Below, piece by piece: positions 30,257 to 39,161 of a stretch of DNA of 64,000 bases; within the stretch, counting starts at the first letter, position 1, and the number at the start of each line of letters is the position of its first letter. The position numbers were made by a program, and so were the translations under genes. Under the pieces are notes generated by a model that saw only the letters and a program-made list of their open reading frames with translations, did not search any database and was not told the origin of the DNA. Where the stretch lies: positions 1-64,000 of the forward strand of contig JADKFE010000016.1 of NCBI GenBank assembly GCA_016717595.1. The letters are read 5' to 3'. This DNA comes from Deltaproteobacteria bacterium (GTDB lineage: Bacteria > Myxococcota_A > UBA796 > CAJQPC01).

Positions 30257-31297
30257 TCAGCGATTGGTGGAGGCCGTCGTGGTCTGGCTGCGCATGGTCA
30301 TCGAGGCGCTCTGGGACTCGCCGTTCATCGTCATGTCAAAGCCCGCCTGCAAGCCCACGAGGCTCTCGCCAGAGAACACGAAGGGCTGGGAGAGGTCGAT
30401 CCGAAGCTGGCCGGCGCCTTCCCCACGGAACTCGGTGAACTCGAGCGTCGAGCCGGGCGGCAGGCCCATCATGTCGGCGTCGCCGCGCACCAGATCTTGG
30501 GTGATGGTGAAACGAATCGTCGCGACGTTGCCCTCTAGGGACTCCAAGGTGGCCGTCTGCGTCACGAGCACCTCCATGGGGCTCATCTGGCTGACGTTCA
30601 TCACCGTCCATTGGGCGCCGACGCCGATGGCCTCGTCAGGAAAAGCCACGCCCGTGTTCTGGGTGGCCTGCTCCGCCATCTTGACGGTCTCCGCCATCTC
30701 CGGGCTCATGGCGCTGGGCGGCGTGATCTCCTGCCGAACCAGCCGCCCGCTGGGGCTCACGGTGACCTCGGTGGTCATGCCCATGATCATCGCGAGCTGC
30801 TGGGTGAGCGTGTCCACGAGGCCCGGCATCGACCCCGGGCGCTCCTCGACGCCTACGGCGCTCACCTTGGAGCTCGTGAGCACGTTGTTGTCGGCGTCAA
30901 GGCCCGTGGCGGCCATCTCAATGTCGAAAATTACCGACGGCATGATGATGTTCATCAGCTCCATCGGCTGCCCCGTCGCGGGGTCGGTCATGCCCATGCC
31001 CATGTCGGAGTCCGTCTTGACCTGCACCAGGCCCGCCATGCCGGGGGTGTAGGCGTACCGAAGCGGCTGCCGGGGCTCGGCGCCGGGGTTCACCAAGGTG
31101 ACCCGCAGCTCGCCCGGGGCGAAGGTCGCCGCCAAGGCGCTCACCGCCGGGTCAATGGCCGAGGTGGGCGCGACGTCTACGCCCGATCCGCCCGCCGCGC
31201 CGCCCGCCGCGCCGCCGGCCTCGGGGGGGACCTCCTTCTTACATCCGAACAAGGTGGCCGAGAGCAGGAGAGACAGGCCAAACCAGCGGGACATCAC
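30257..31297 (-). CDS. Lipoprotein resembling the DUF6263 family
   Basis: This 346-residue protein carries a lipoprotein signal (LLLSATLFGC, Cys near residue 19), a Gly/Ala linker, then a beta-rich domain with many Met residues (PMELMNIIMPSVIFDIEMAA). Sequences such as SPSGRLVRQEI and FPDEAIGVGAQWTV resemble DUF6263-type proteins of unknown role. It has no catalytic motif and probably sits in the cell envelope. It lies between carA and a tetR gene on the same strand, but nothing ties it to either. Confidence 0.75.
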   Translation of the reverse strand: MMSRWFGLSLLLSATLFGCKKEVPPEAGGAAGGAAGGSGVDVAPTSAIDPAVSALAATFAPGELRVTLVNPGAEPRQPLRYAYTPGMAGLVQVKTDSDMGMGMTDPATGQPMELMNIIMPSVIFDIEMAATGLDADNNVLTSSKVSAVGVEERPGSMPGLVDTLTQQLAMIMGMTTEVTVSPSGRLVRQEITPPSAMSPEMAETVKMAEQATQNTGVAFPDEAIGVGAQWTVMNVSQMSPMEVLVTQTATLESLEGNVATIRFTITQDLVRGDADMMGLPPGSTLEFTEFRGEGAGQLRIDLSQPFVFSGESLVGLQAGFDMTMNGESQSASMTMRSQTTTASTNR

Positions 31298-31325
31298 GAG
31301 CCTCAGACGGAGAATGTCCCCCGTT

Positions 31326-31946
31326 CTACCACACGCTCTGCCGCGTCGGGAGCGGGCCGCCGACGATCACCCCGCCCATGAGCAGGCGATACACCTGCTC
31401 GGCGAGCTGCGCCACGACGAGCTCCTCACCGGCCAAGGCGCCCTGAAAAATAGGCTCTTTGACCAAGCCCAAGATGCAGCGGGCGAGCAGGCGGGGATCA
31501 CCCTCCACCACCACGCCGATGGCCTGCCCCGTGCGTAACGCGCGCTCTAGACGCCCCGCCGCGCGGGCGTAGAAGTCGCGCACCAAGGCGTCCCCTTCAG
31601 CGTCGATGCCGATGGCCTCGGTGAACAGAAGCCGCCAGGCGCCACGATCTAAGGCCGCGCCCAAGATGCGCTCGATGTTGTCCCGGGCCTGGGAGGCGAT
31701 GTCCCCCGCCACGTCGATGGGCTGAATCACCGCCTCGACGCTCTCCATCAGCCCCTCCAGCACCGCCTGGAACACCGCCCGTTTGGAGTCGAAGTAGTTG
31801 TAGAACGTCCCCCGGGCCACCCCGGCGATGAGCAGAACGTCGGACACCGACGCGGCGTGGTAGCCCTTCTTGGTGAAGACCTCTCGCGCAGCGTTGAGCA
31901 GCGCGGCGCGGCGGTCGTCGGGGTGCATCGGTTGAGCGCGGGTCAT
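31326..31946 (-). CDS. TetR-family regulator divergent from the BadF-type operon
   Basis: A 206-residue regulator with a clear TetR DNA-binding domain (ALLNAAREVFTKKGYHAASV and IAGVARGTFYNYFDSK, about residues 14-58) and a ligand-binding helical C-terminus. It is divergent from the BadF-type activase operon with 124 nt between them. That gap holds a GACTGAC-GT-GTCAGTC palindrome at 32026-32041. By analogy with other divergent TetR regulators it may control both genes in response to an acyl-CoA or other small ligand; that is inference. Confidence 0.9.
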   Translation of the reverse strand: MTRAQPMHPDDRRAALLNAAREVFTKKGYHAASVSDVLLIAGVARGTFYNYFDSKRAVFQAVLEGLMESVEAVIQPIDVAGDIASQARDNIERILGAALDRGAWRLLFTEAIGIDAEGDALVRDFYARAAGRLERALRTGQAIGVVVEGDPRLLARCILGLVKEPIFQGALAGEELVVAQLAEQVYRLLMGGVIVGGPLPTRQSVW

Positions 31947-32025
31947 GGCGCCGTCTTTATCCAGCTAGGGCGCCCTCCGCCCCGCCCGGCGGCAAGATCT
32001 GGAGCAGGCGCCGATCCTCGTGATA

Positions 32026-32041
32026 GACTGACGTGTCAGTC
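32026..32041. promoter_or_regulatory. Palindromic operator between tetR and the BadF-type gene
   Basis: GACTGAC and GTCAGTC are perfect inverted arms with a 2-nt centre (GT). The site lies 30 nt before the ATG at 32071, where it would overlap the activase promoter or leader. This spacing fits a TetR-type dyad. Confidence 0.65.
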
Positions 32042-32070
32042 ACGCCCAAGTCCCCTGCCCCGAGCCCACG

Positions 32071-35000
32071 ATGACCTCACGCACCCGCCTCGCCATCGGC
32101 CTCGACGTCGGCTCCACCACGGTCAAGGCCGTCGTGTGTGACCCGGAGACCCTGGAGATCCTCTGGAGCGACTACCAGCGCCACGAGACGCGGCAGCCGG
32201 AGACGGTGCTCGACTTCATGGTGCGCATCGGCGAGGCCTTCCCCCAGGCGACGGACCTGCGGGTGCTCATCACCGGCAGCGGCGCCGGGCCCCTCACCAA
32301 GCCGCTCAACGCGCGGTTTGTGCAGGAGGTCAACGCCGTCACCCTGGCGGTGGAGCGCCTGCACCCCGACGTGGGCTCGGTGATTGAGCTCGGCGGCCAA
32401 GACGCCAAGATCATCATGTTCCGCGAGCGCACCACCGACTCCGGCCAGGTCGAGAAACAAGCGCTCACCTCGATGAACGACAAGTGCGCCTCCGGCACCG
32501 GCGCCACCATCGACAAGTGCCTGATCAAGGTGGGCATGGACAGCGCCACCTTACGCAGCCTGCGGTTTGACCCCACCCGCCTGCACCACGTCGCGGCGAA
32601 GTGTGGGGTGTTCGCCGAGACCGACATCGTGAACTTGGTGAAGAGCGGCATCCCCGCCCCCGAGATCATGTGCTCTCTCGCAGATGCCATCGTGCACCAG
32701 AACCTCAGCGTGCTCACCCGGGGCAACACCCTGCGCCCCAAGGTGCTCCTGTTGGGCGGGCCCAACGCCTACCTCGGCTTTCTGGTCGAGTGCTGGCGGA
32801 TGCGTATCCCCGAGACCTGGGAGAGCCGCGGGGTGGCCTGGCCCAAAGAAGAGCCCATTGAGTCGTTGATCTTCACCCCGCCAAACAGCCAATACTACGC
32901 CGCGTATGGCGCCGTCGTGTTCGGCATGTCCGACACCCGCGCCGGGGCGGACGAGGGGCGCTACCAGGGCCTCGACGGGCTCAAGCGGTACCTGAGCGAG
33001 GGCCGGGGCGCGCGGCTGGCCGCCACCGCCGCGGCGCCCTTGGTGAAGGATGAGGCCGAGCTTCTGGCCTTTCGGGAGGACTACCGGGTGCCGGTGTTCA
33101 CCCCCGCCCAGTTCACGCCGGGGCAGGTGGTGCGTGGGGTCATCGGCCTCGACGGCGGCTCGACGAGCTCCAAGGCCGCCCTGGTCGACTACGAGACGGG
33201 GGAGGTGCTGCTCAAGGCCTACGCGCTCTCCAAGGGCAACCCGATTCAGGACACCCGAGATCTGCTCGCTGAGCTTCGGGACGCCGTTCGGGCCCAAGGT
33301 GCTGAGCTTGAGTGTCTCGGCTTCGGCGCCACGGGCTACGCCGCCGACGTGCTTGAGGAGTCCGTGCGCGCCGACGTGAACATCGTCGAGACGGTCGCGC
33401 ACATGATGTCGGCGGTGCGTTATGTGCCCGACGCCGACGTGATCTGCGACATCGGCGGCCAAGACATCAAGGTGCTCATGCTCACGCCCAGCCGCGACGG
33501 CGGGCGCGACGTGAAAGACTTCCGGCTCTCCAACCAGTGCTCCGCGGGCAACGGCATGTTGCTGCAGGCCATGGCCGATCAGCTCGGCGTGCCCCTGCAA
33601 GACTACGCTGAGGTCGCCTTCGCCGCGCCCCTGGCCCCGCGCTTCTCGTATGGCTGCGCGGTGTTTCTGGACGCCGACCGGGTGAACTTCCAGAAGGAGG
33701 GGTTTCAGGCCGCCGAGATGTTGGCCGGGCTCGCCCAGGTGCTGCCCAAGAACGTCTGGCAGTACGTCGCCCAGGTGCCCCGGCTCTCGGAGCTTGGCCG
33801 GGTGTTTGTCCTCCAAGGCGGCACCCAGCGGAACCTCGCCGCGGTGAAGGCCCAGGTGGACTACATCCGCCAGCGTGTGCCCGACGCCAAGATCGTCGTT
33901 CACCCCCACTGCGGCGAGGCCGGGGCCATCGGCGCGGCGATGGAGACGCTGCGGGTGGTTCGCCGCCGGGGCAGCTCGCGGTTCATCGGCTTAGACGCCG
34001 CGATCCGCCTGGAGTACACCGCCAAGAACGACGAGAGCACCAAGTGTACCTTCTGCCCCAACAACTGCTCCCGCACCTTCATCGACACCCGCACCTTTGA
34101 CGGCCGCACCAGCCGCTACATCTCCGGCTTCTCCTGCGAGAAAGGCACCGTCGAGAGCAAAGAGGCCCTCAAGACCCTCGCCAAACGCCAATCCGAGCTG
34201 CGTAAACACTTCCCCAACCTGGTCACTGAAGAGGCGGTGTTGGCCTTCAAACACTTCTTCACCCCAACGCCCCAGCCCGCGGCGGGCAGCGTCAAGGGCG
34301 ATGTTGAGGTGCGGCGCCTGCCGTTTCTGCGGGTGGCCCGGCGGGTGATGCAGCGCGGGTTTCGCCGCTCCCACCGGGATCTTCGTGGGGTGAAGGTCGG
34401 CATCCCCCGGGTGCTCAACGTCTACTCCATCGGCCCGTTCATGCGGACCTACCTGGAGAGCCTCGGCCTGCCCAAAGAGAACGTCGTGTTCTCCCCGCCG
34501 ACCAGCGAAGAGATGTGGGCTGAAGGCGGCCGCTACGGCTCCATCGACCCCTGCTTCCCGTCCAAGGTCATCCAGGCCCACGTCCACGAGCTGCTCACCC
34601 ACACCAACACCGACCCAAAACGGGGCCCGCTCAACTTCATCTGGTACCCCTGCATCACCCACGTGCAGAGCTGGGTGCAGCACACCATGGACAACGCCTC
34701 CTGCCCCATCGTCGCGGGCAGCCCCAACGTGATCAAGGCCGCGTTCACCAAAGAGGTCGATCTCTTCGCCCGGGCCGGCGTGCAGTATGTCGATGACTCC
34801 GTGACCTTCACCGAGCCGAACCTGCTCAAACGCCAGCTCTTTGAGGTGTGGGGGCCACGCTTGGGCGTCACTGAAGACGAGAACGACCACGCCGTTGAGC
34901 AGGGCCTCGCCGCGCTCGCGGCCTACGCCGCGGAGATGGAGCGCCGGGGCCGGGAGATCCTGGAGCAGGTCGAGCGCGACGGCAAGCTGGCGATCTTGAT

Positions 35001-35550
35001 GATCGGGCGGCCTTACCACAGCGATCCCGGCCTACACCACGGCATCCCCGAGGAGCTGCAGGCCTTGGGTTACCCCATCCTCTCCATTCGTTCGATCCCC
35101 AAAGATCCCGAGTGGTTACGCCGGTTCTTCGGCGCCGACGACCCGCTCGACATCCGCGACGTGTGGCCCGAGAACTACTCCGCCAACTCCGTGCAGAAGG
35201 TGTGGGCGGCGCGGTTCGCGGCCCATCACCCGAACGTGGCGCTCCTCGATCTCTCGAGCTTCAAGTGTGGCCACGACGCGCCCACCTACGGCATCATCGA
35301 CCAGATCATCGGCGCGGCGAAGGTGCCCTACTCGGCCCTGCACGACATCGACGCCAACAAGCCCGGCGGCTCGATCCGCATTCGTGTGAAGACCTACGCC
35401 CATCGTCTGAAGCTCGTCGAGGAGGCCCTCGCGGAGCAGGCCCACGCTCGGGCGGAGCTCGCCCGACGGGTCGCCGAGCGCCGAGAGCAGCTCATCCAGG
35501 CCCGGCTCAGCGGGCGTGTGGGCTCAGCCAGCGCCCACGCCGCGAAATAG
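32071..35550 (+). CDS. Tandem BadF/BadG/BcrA-type acyl-CoA dehydratase activase
   Basis: The 1159-residue protein has two ASKHA ATPase domains of the BadF/HgdC type. These start at IGLDVGSTTVKAVVCD (about residue 10) and IGLDGGSTSSKAALVD (about residue 356), each with a likely cluster cysteine (KCASGTGATID and QCSAGNGMLLQ). A Cys-rich segment TKCTFCPNNCSRTF follows, then a C-terminal DUF2229-like half (VGIPRVLNVYSIGPFMRTYL). HgdC-type activases use ATP to push an electron into 2-hydroxyacyl-CoA dehydratases. The large fused form is widespread but its target is unknown. It is cotranscribed with the HgdB-like gene. Confidence 0.88.
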   Translation: MTSRTRLAIGLDVGSTTVKAVVCDPETLEILWSDYQRHETRQPETVLDFMVRIGEAFPQATDLRVLITGSGAGPLTKPLNARFVQEVNAVTLAVERLHPDVGSVIELGGQDAKIIMFRERTTDSGQVEKQALTSMNDKCASGTGATIDKCLIKVGMDSATLRSLRFDPTRLHHVAAKCGVFAETDIVNLVKSGIPAPEIMCSLADAIVHQNLSVLTRGNTLRPKVLLLGGPNAYLGFLVECWRMRIPETWESRGVAWPKEEPIESLIFTPPNSQYYAAYGAVVFGMSDTRAGADEGRYQGLDGLKRYLSEGRGARLAATAAAPLVKDEAELLAFREDYRVPVFTPAQFTPGQVVRGVIGLDGGSTSSKAALVDYETGEVLLKAYALSKGNPIQDTRDLLAELRDAVRAQGAELECLGFGATGYAADVLEESVRADVNIVETVAHMMSAVRYVPDADVICDIGGQDIKVLMLTPSRDGGRDVKDFRLSNQCSAGNGMLLQAMADQLGVPLQDYAEVAFAAPLAPRFSYGCAVFLDADRVNFQKEGFQAAEMLAGLAQVLPKNVWQYVAQVPRLSELGRVFVLQGGTQRNLAAVKAQVDYIRQRVPDAKIVVHPHCGEAGAIGAAMETLRVVRRRGSSRFIGLDAAIRLEYTAKNDESTKCTFCPNNCSRTFIDTRTFDGRTSRYISGFSCEKGTVESKEALKTLAKRQSELRKHFPNLVTEEAVLAFKHFFTPTPQPAAGSVKGDVEVRRLPFLRVARRVMQRGFRRSHRDLRGVKVGIPRVLNVYSIGPFMRTYLESLGLPKENVVFSPPTSEEMWAEGGRYGSIDPCFPSKVIQAHVHELLTHTNTDPKRGPLNFIWYPCITHVQSWVQHTMDNASCPIVAGSPNVIKAAFTKEVDLFARAGVQYVDDSVTFTEPNLLKRQLFEVWGPRLGVTEDENDHAVEQGLAALAAYAAEMERRGREILEQVERDGKLAILMIGRPYHSDPGLHHGIPEELQALGYPILSIRSIPKDPEWLRRFFGADDPLDIRDVWPENYSANSVQKVWAARFAAHHPNVALLDLSSFKCGHDAPTYGIIDQIIGAAKVPYSALHDIDANKPGGSIRIRVKTYAHRLKLVEEALAEQAHARAELARRVAERREQLIQARLSGRVGSASAHAAK

Positions 35551-37210
35551 CCCCTTCTTCCTCATCTCTCTTCATCTCTACAAAACATCCAGCCACCAGG
35601 AGCCCCCATGGCACCAGCACGAGAACGACCTCTCCGGCCAGCCCGACCGCCTGAGCCCTGACGAGCTCGCCGAGATTGAGCGTGAGCTCTCCGAGTTCAG
35701 CCGCGCTGAGGCCGACGCCTTGGGCTTGGGCCGCGCCCAGTGGCGGGACCGGGTGAACACCACCTTCACGGCGTCCCAGCGCGGCACGACGACGATCTGG
35801 GTGAGCGGCTTAACGATCGCCCACGATGAGCTCGTGGTGCAGGCGCTCAAGGGCCTCGGCTACCAGGTGGCGATGTTGGAGTCCCCCGACAACACGGCCC
35901 TGCAGCTCGGCAAAGAGTTCGGCAACCGCGGCCAGTGTAACCCCACCTACTTCACCGTCGGGAACCTCGTCAAACACGTCGTTCACCTGCGCGACGTGGT
36001 CGGGATGCCCACGGCGGAGATCATCGAGCGCCACGTCTTTCTGACCGCCGGGGCCTGCGGGCCCTGCCGCTTCGGCACCTACGTCACCGAGTACCGCAAG
36101 GCCCTGCGCGACGCGGGCTTTGACGGCTTCCGTGTGCTGCTCTTCCAGCAGCAAGGCGGCGTGAAGCAGGCCACGGGCGACGAGATCGGCCTCAAGATCG
36201 ACGTCAACTTCGCCATCGGCGTCGTGCGCGCCCTCATCGCCGGGGACGTGCTCAACCTCATCGGCTACCGCATCCGCCCCTACGAGGTCACCCCCGGCGC
36301 CACAAACGCCGCCTTGGAGGAGTGCAAACGCCTCGTCGGTGAGGCCCTGGCCAAGAAGGGCTCCCTGCTCCCGGCGCTGATGCGCTCCAGGCTGATCCTC
36401 TCCAAGGTGGAGGTCGACCGCACCCAGCCCAAGCCCGTGGTCTCGGTCATCGGCGAGTTCTGGGCCATGACCACTGAAGGCGAAGGCAACTACCGCCTGC
36501 AGAAGTTCTTGGAGCGGGAGGGCGCTGAGGTCGACGTCCAAGGCGTCACCAACTGGATCTTGTTCATGATCTGGGAGAACCGCTACGACACCAAACGCCG
36601 CATGGACCTGCGTGAACAAGACGGCGGCCGCAAAGGCCTGGAGGGCAAAGACCCGACCAAGAAGCTGTGGGGCCTCGCCGCCGCCGAGCCCTTGGTGCGC
36701 GGCATCTTCCAGCTCTACGCGAAGGCCGTGGGCCTGCACGGCTACCACCTGCCCAACATGGATGAGATCGCCGCCTTGGCGAAGGACCACTACTCCAACG
36801 ACGTGCGCGGCGGCGAAGGCCACATGGAGGTGGGCAAGCTCATCCACTTCGCCCAAGACAAGGTCAACCACATGACCGTCTCGGTGAAGCCGTTTGGCTG
36901 TATGCCCTCCTCCGGCGTGAGCGACGGCGTGCAGACCTTGGTGGCCGCCCGTTACCCCGACTCCTTGTTTTTGCCCATCGAGACCACGGGCGACGGCGAG
37001 GTCAACGTGCACAGCCGGGTGCAGATGATGTTGTTCAAGGCGCATCAGAAGGCCCGCGCCGAGTTTGAGGAGGCGCTCAGCCAGGTGGGCCTCGATGAGA
37101 CCACCTTCAAGGCCCGGGTGCGCGGCAGCCGCCGCTGGCGCTCGGCCTTCTCTCGCCCGGCGCACCGCTCGGCGAGCGTGGTGACCAGCCTCGTCTACGC
37201 CGTCGGCTGA
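35516..37210 (+). CDS. HgdB/DUF2229-like partner of the activase
   Basis: This large protein (up to 564 residues) belongs with 2-hydroxyacyl-CoA dehydratase/activase-related proteins. Cysteine motifs include TAGACGPCRFGTYVTEYRKA, RGQCNP and VKPFGCMPSSG, which could bind an iron-sulfur cluster. The reading frame opens at GTG 35516 inside the end of the activase gene, but no ribosome site precedes it. The well-placed ATG at 35608 (AGGAG, 5 nt spacing) is in a different frame that stops after 17 codons, so a single-base indel near 35611-35640 may hide the true start. The conserved part begins near DRLSPDELAEIERELSEFSR. It probably works with the activase. Confidence 0.82.
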   Translation: MWAQPAPTPRNSPFFLISLHLYKTSSHQEPPWHQHENDLSGQPDRLSPDELAEIERELSEFSRAEADALGLGRAQWRDRVNTTFTASQRGTTTIWVSGLTIAHDELVVQALKGLGYQVAMLESPDNTALQLGKEFGNRGQCNPTYFTVGNLVKHVVHLRDVVGMPTAEIIERHVFLTAGACGPCRFGTYVTEYRKALRDAGFDGFRVLLFQQQGGVKQATGDEIGLKIDVNFAIGVVRALIAGDVLNLIGYRIRPYEVTPGATNAALEECKRLVGEALAKKGSLLPALMRSRLILSKVEVDRTQPKPVVSVIGEFWAMTTEGEGNYRLQKFLEREGAEVDVQGVTNWILFMIWENRYDTKRRMDLREQDGGRKGLEGKDPTKKLWGLAAAEPLVRGIFQLYAKAVGLHGYHLPNMDEIAALAKDHYSNDVRGGEGHMEVGKLIHFAQDKVNHMTVSVKPFGCMPSSGVSDGVQTLVAARYPDSLFLPIETTGDGEVNVHSRVQMMLFKAHQKARAEFEEALSQVGLDETTFKARVRGSRRWRSAFSRPAHRSASVVTSLVYAVG

Positions 37211-37270
37211 TCGCGCGGCCTCGACGGCGCCGCGTGGCGTGACTATATCCACCTCCAGTCGTACTAAAAA

Positions 37271-38305
37271 ATGGTGGTGGTCATGCGTGAGTTCTGGATC
37301 CCGGCGCTCTCGACGCCGATGCTCCCCGCCGACAAACCTGTGGGCTTCACCCTCTACGGCGACCGCCTCGTCTTCTGGCGCGACGCCAAGGGTGAGCCCC
37401 GCTGCGCGCCCGACATCTGCCCCCACCGCTCGGCCCCGCTCTCGCTGGGCCGGGTGACCAACGGCGACGTCGAGTGCCCCTACCACGGCTGGCGGTTTGG
37501 CGGCGACGGCGCCTGCACCCACATCCCCACCCTCGCCGCCGGGACGAAGCCCCCCGCCCGGGCCTGCCTCACGCCCTACCCCACCGTCGAGCGCTGGGGC
37601 TTCATCTGGGTGTGGATGGGCACGCCCGCCTTGGCCACCCCCGACACCATCCCCGACTACAGCGCCTGGGTCGGCCCCGGCTGGGACGGCTTCGAGGACA
37701 CCTTTGACCTCGACATCGACCACGGCCTGATGGTCGAGAACCTGCTCGACCCCTCCCACATCCCCTTCACCCACGAGGGCACCCTCGGGAAGCGCGGAGA
37801 CGCCAAGCCCTTGGACCTCGCCGTCGAGGACCACCCGTCGCTGCCCGGCGCCTTCGTCGGCCTCTACAAGAACAGCACCGTGCAGTCGGCTCCTGAGCAG
37901 CGTTTCCGCTTCTTCCCGCCCTGCGTCGTGATCCTCGACTTCCAGCTCAAGGCCGGCTGGCATTTTGTGCAGCTCCAGCACTGCCTGCCCGTCGCCCCGG
38001 GCAAGATGCGCCTTCATTACCGCCTGCAGCGGGACTGGCTCACGTCGATCCCCGGCATGAACCTGTTGATGACCCACCAGAGCCGCAAGATCGTCGCCCA
38101 AGACGTCGCCATGCTCGCGGGGGAGCAGGCCCGGCTGGATGAGGGCTTTAAGCCGTGGAACGCCAGCGTCGACGCCGACCGGTTCGCGCTGCGTTACCGC
38201 GCCTGGCGCGCGCGGCACGACCGCCCCGAACATTGGCAGGGCCGCGCGGTCACCGCCGTGGGGGCCTCCGTCAGCCCCGATCCAGCGCCGACCGAAGCCG
38301 CCTGA
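37271..38305 (+). CDS. Rieske non-haem iron oxygenase
   Basis: A 344-residue oxygenase alpha-subunit-type protein. The Rieske [2Fe-2S] ligands are seen in CPHRSAPLS and CPYHGWRF (about residues 50-75). The mononuclear iron site is ENLLDPSHIPFTHEGT (about residues 155-171), with the N-x2-D-x2-H-x4-H pattern. The spacing resembles the pheophorbide a oxygenase/vanillate demethylase branch, which acts on ring or sterol-like substrates with electrons from a reductase; none is encoded nearby. Start ATG 37271 lacks a ribosome-binding site; ATG 37283 (MREFW) is an alternative. Its 3' end overlaps the BtpA gene by 35 nt. Confidence 0.9.
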   Translation: MVVVMREFWIPALSTPMLPADKPVGFTLYGDRLVFWRDAKGEPRCAPDICPHRSAPLSLGRVTNGDVECPYHGWRFGGDGACTHIPTLAAGTKPPARACLTPYPTVERWGFIWVWMGTPALATPDTIPDYSAWVGPGWDGFEDTFDLDIDHGLMVENLLDPSHIPFTHEGTLGKRGDAKPLDLAVEDHPSLPGAFVGLYKNSTVQSAPEQRFRFFPPCVVILDFQLKAGWHFVQLQHCLPVAPGKMRLHYRLQRDWLTSIPGMNLLMTHQSRKIVAQDVAMLAGEQARLDEGFKPWNASVDADRFALRYRAWRARHDRPEHWQGRAVTAVGASVSPDPAPTEAA

Positions 38306-39071
38306 CCCGCGTGACCTCCACCGGGGCCCGCCAGTCGCCGCCCTCTTTGATGCTGGTGCCGACGATGACCGCGTCGGCCACCGCCCCAAACTCGGCGATG
38401 TTGGCCTCGGTGATGCCCGAGCCAACCAGCACAGGAAGCCCCGCCGCCTTGGCCTCGACCACATCGGCCAGCCGCGCGGCCTTGCCCGTGGACTCCCCGG
38501 TGATGATCAGGCCGTCGGCCCCGCAGAAGGCGTAGCCCTCACACAAGGCGCGGAGGCTGAGATCCGCCGTGGCCGCGTGGGCGGCGTGTTTTTTGCGCAC
38601 ATCGGCGAAGATCTGCACCCCCTTCGCCCCGAGCGCCGCGCGGCGACGCAAGAGCGGCCCGGCGCAGGCGTCGAGCCAGCCCTCGTCGGCGAGGTGGCCA
38701 TAAGCGAAGCCCTCCACCCGCAGAAAGTTTGCCCCGGCGGCGACGGCCACGCCGAGCGCCTCCTCATTCGCCCCGGCGAGCACCTGCACCCCCGTCGGCA
38801 GGCCCAAGTCCACCACCGCCGCCGTGGCCAAGGCCATCGCCGCGACGGTGGCGGGCTCTACCGCGCCGCGCAGGTACGGGAGATCGCCCATGTTCTCGAC
38901 GAGCAAGGCGTCGCAGCCCCCCTCGACCAGCCGCGCCGCGTCCGTCTTGGCGCGCGCTAAGAGCTGTGCCATGTCCCCACCCCAACCCGGGCTGCCCGGC
39001 AGCGGGAGGAGGTGCACCATGCCGATGAGCGCGCAGCGCCCAGGGACAAACGGAGAGGTCAACGCGCTCAC
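38271..39071 (-). CDS. BtpA-family protein
   Basis: A 266-residue TIM-barrel-like protein of the BtpA/SgcQ family. IGMVHLLPLPGSPGW is the family N-terminus, followed by CDALLVENMGDLPYL, VQIFADVRKKHAAH, and GADGLIITGESTGK then AGLPVLVGSGITEANI near the C-terminus. Cyanobacterial BtpA helps accumulate photosystem I, but many non-phototrophs carry homologues of unknown function. I chose the GTG at 39071, preceded by AGGTGG; the frame runs further upstream but with unlikely sequence. It is convergent with the Rieske gene. Confidence 0.82.
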   Translation of the reverse strand: MSALTSPFVPGRCALIGMVHLLPLPGSPGWGGDMAQLLARAKTDAARLVEGGCDALLVENMGDLPYLRGAVEPATVAAMALATAAVVDLGLPTGVQVLAGANEEALGVAVAAGANFLRVEGFAYGHLADEGWLDACAGPLLRRRAALGAKGVQIFADVRKKHAAHAATADLSLRALCEGYAFCGADGLIITGESTGKAARLADVVEAKAAGLPVLVGSGITEANIAEFGAVADAVIVGTSIKEGGDWRAPVEVTRVRRLRSALDRG

Positions 39072-39094
39072 GTCACCACCTAGAACGAGAGGGG

Positions 39095-39142
39095 AAAAGA
39101 CAGCGCCGCCGAGACGAGGTGGTCTGTCCCTCGCTCGGCGGC
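39095..39142 (-). terminator. Rho-independent terminator after the FG-GAP gene
   Basis: On the minus strand, a long stem (GCCGCCGAG and CGAGG segments pairing around a 9-nt loop, with one bulged base) ends in a short TCTTTT run (A-run 39095-39098 on the plus strand). It lies between the FG-GAP gene stop (39162) and the BtpA start (39071), so the two genes are probably separate units. Confidence 0.6.
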
Positions 39143-39161
39143 GTGTCACGAGGCCTGCAGC

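Noticed and set aside
35810..38464. Very long minus-strand open frame (884 codons)
   Set aside because: It spans the HgdB-like gene, the Rieske gene and the BtpA end in antisense, with no homology; a GC-rich artefact.
38271..39071. Photosynthesis function for BtpA
   Set aside because: No other phototrophy genes are present, and BtpA homologues are common in non-phototrophs.
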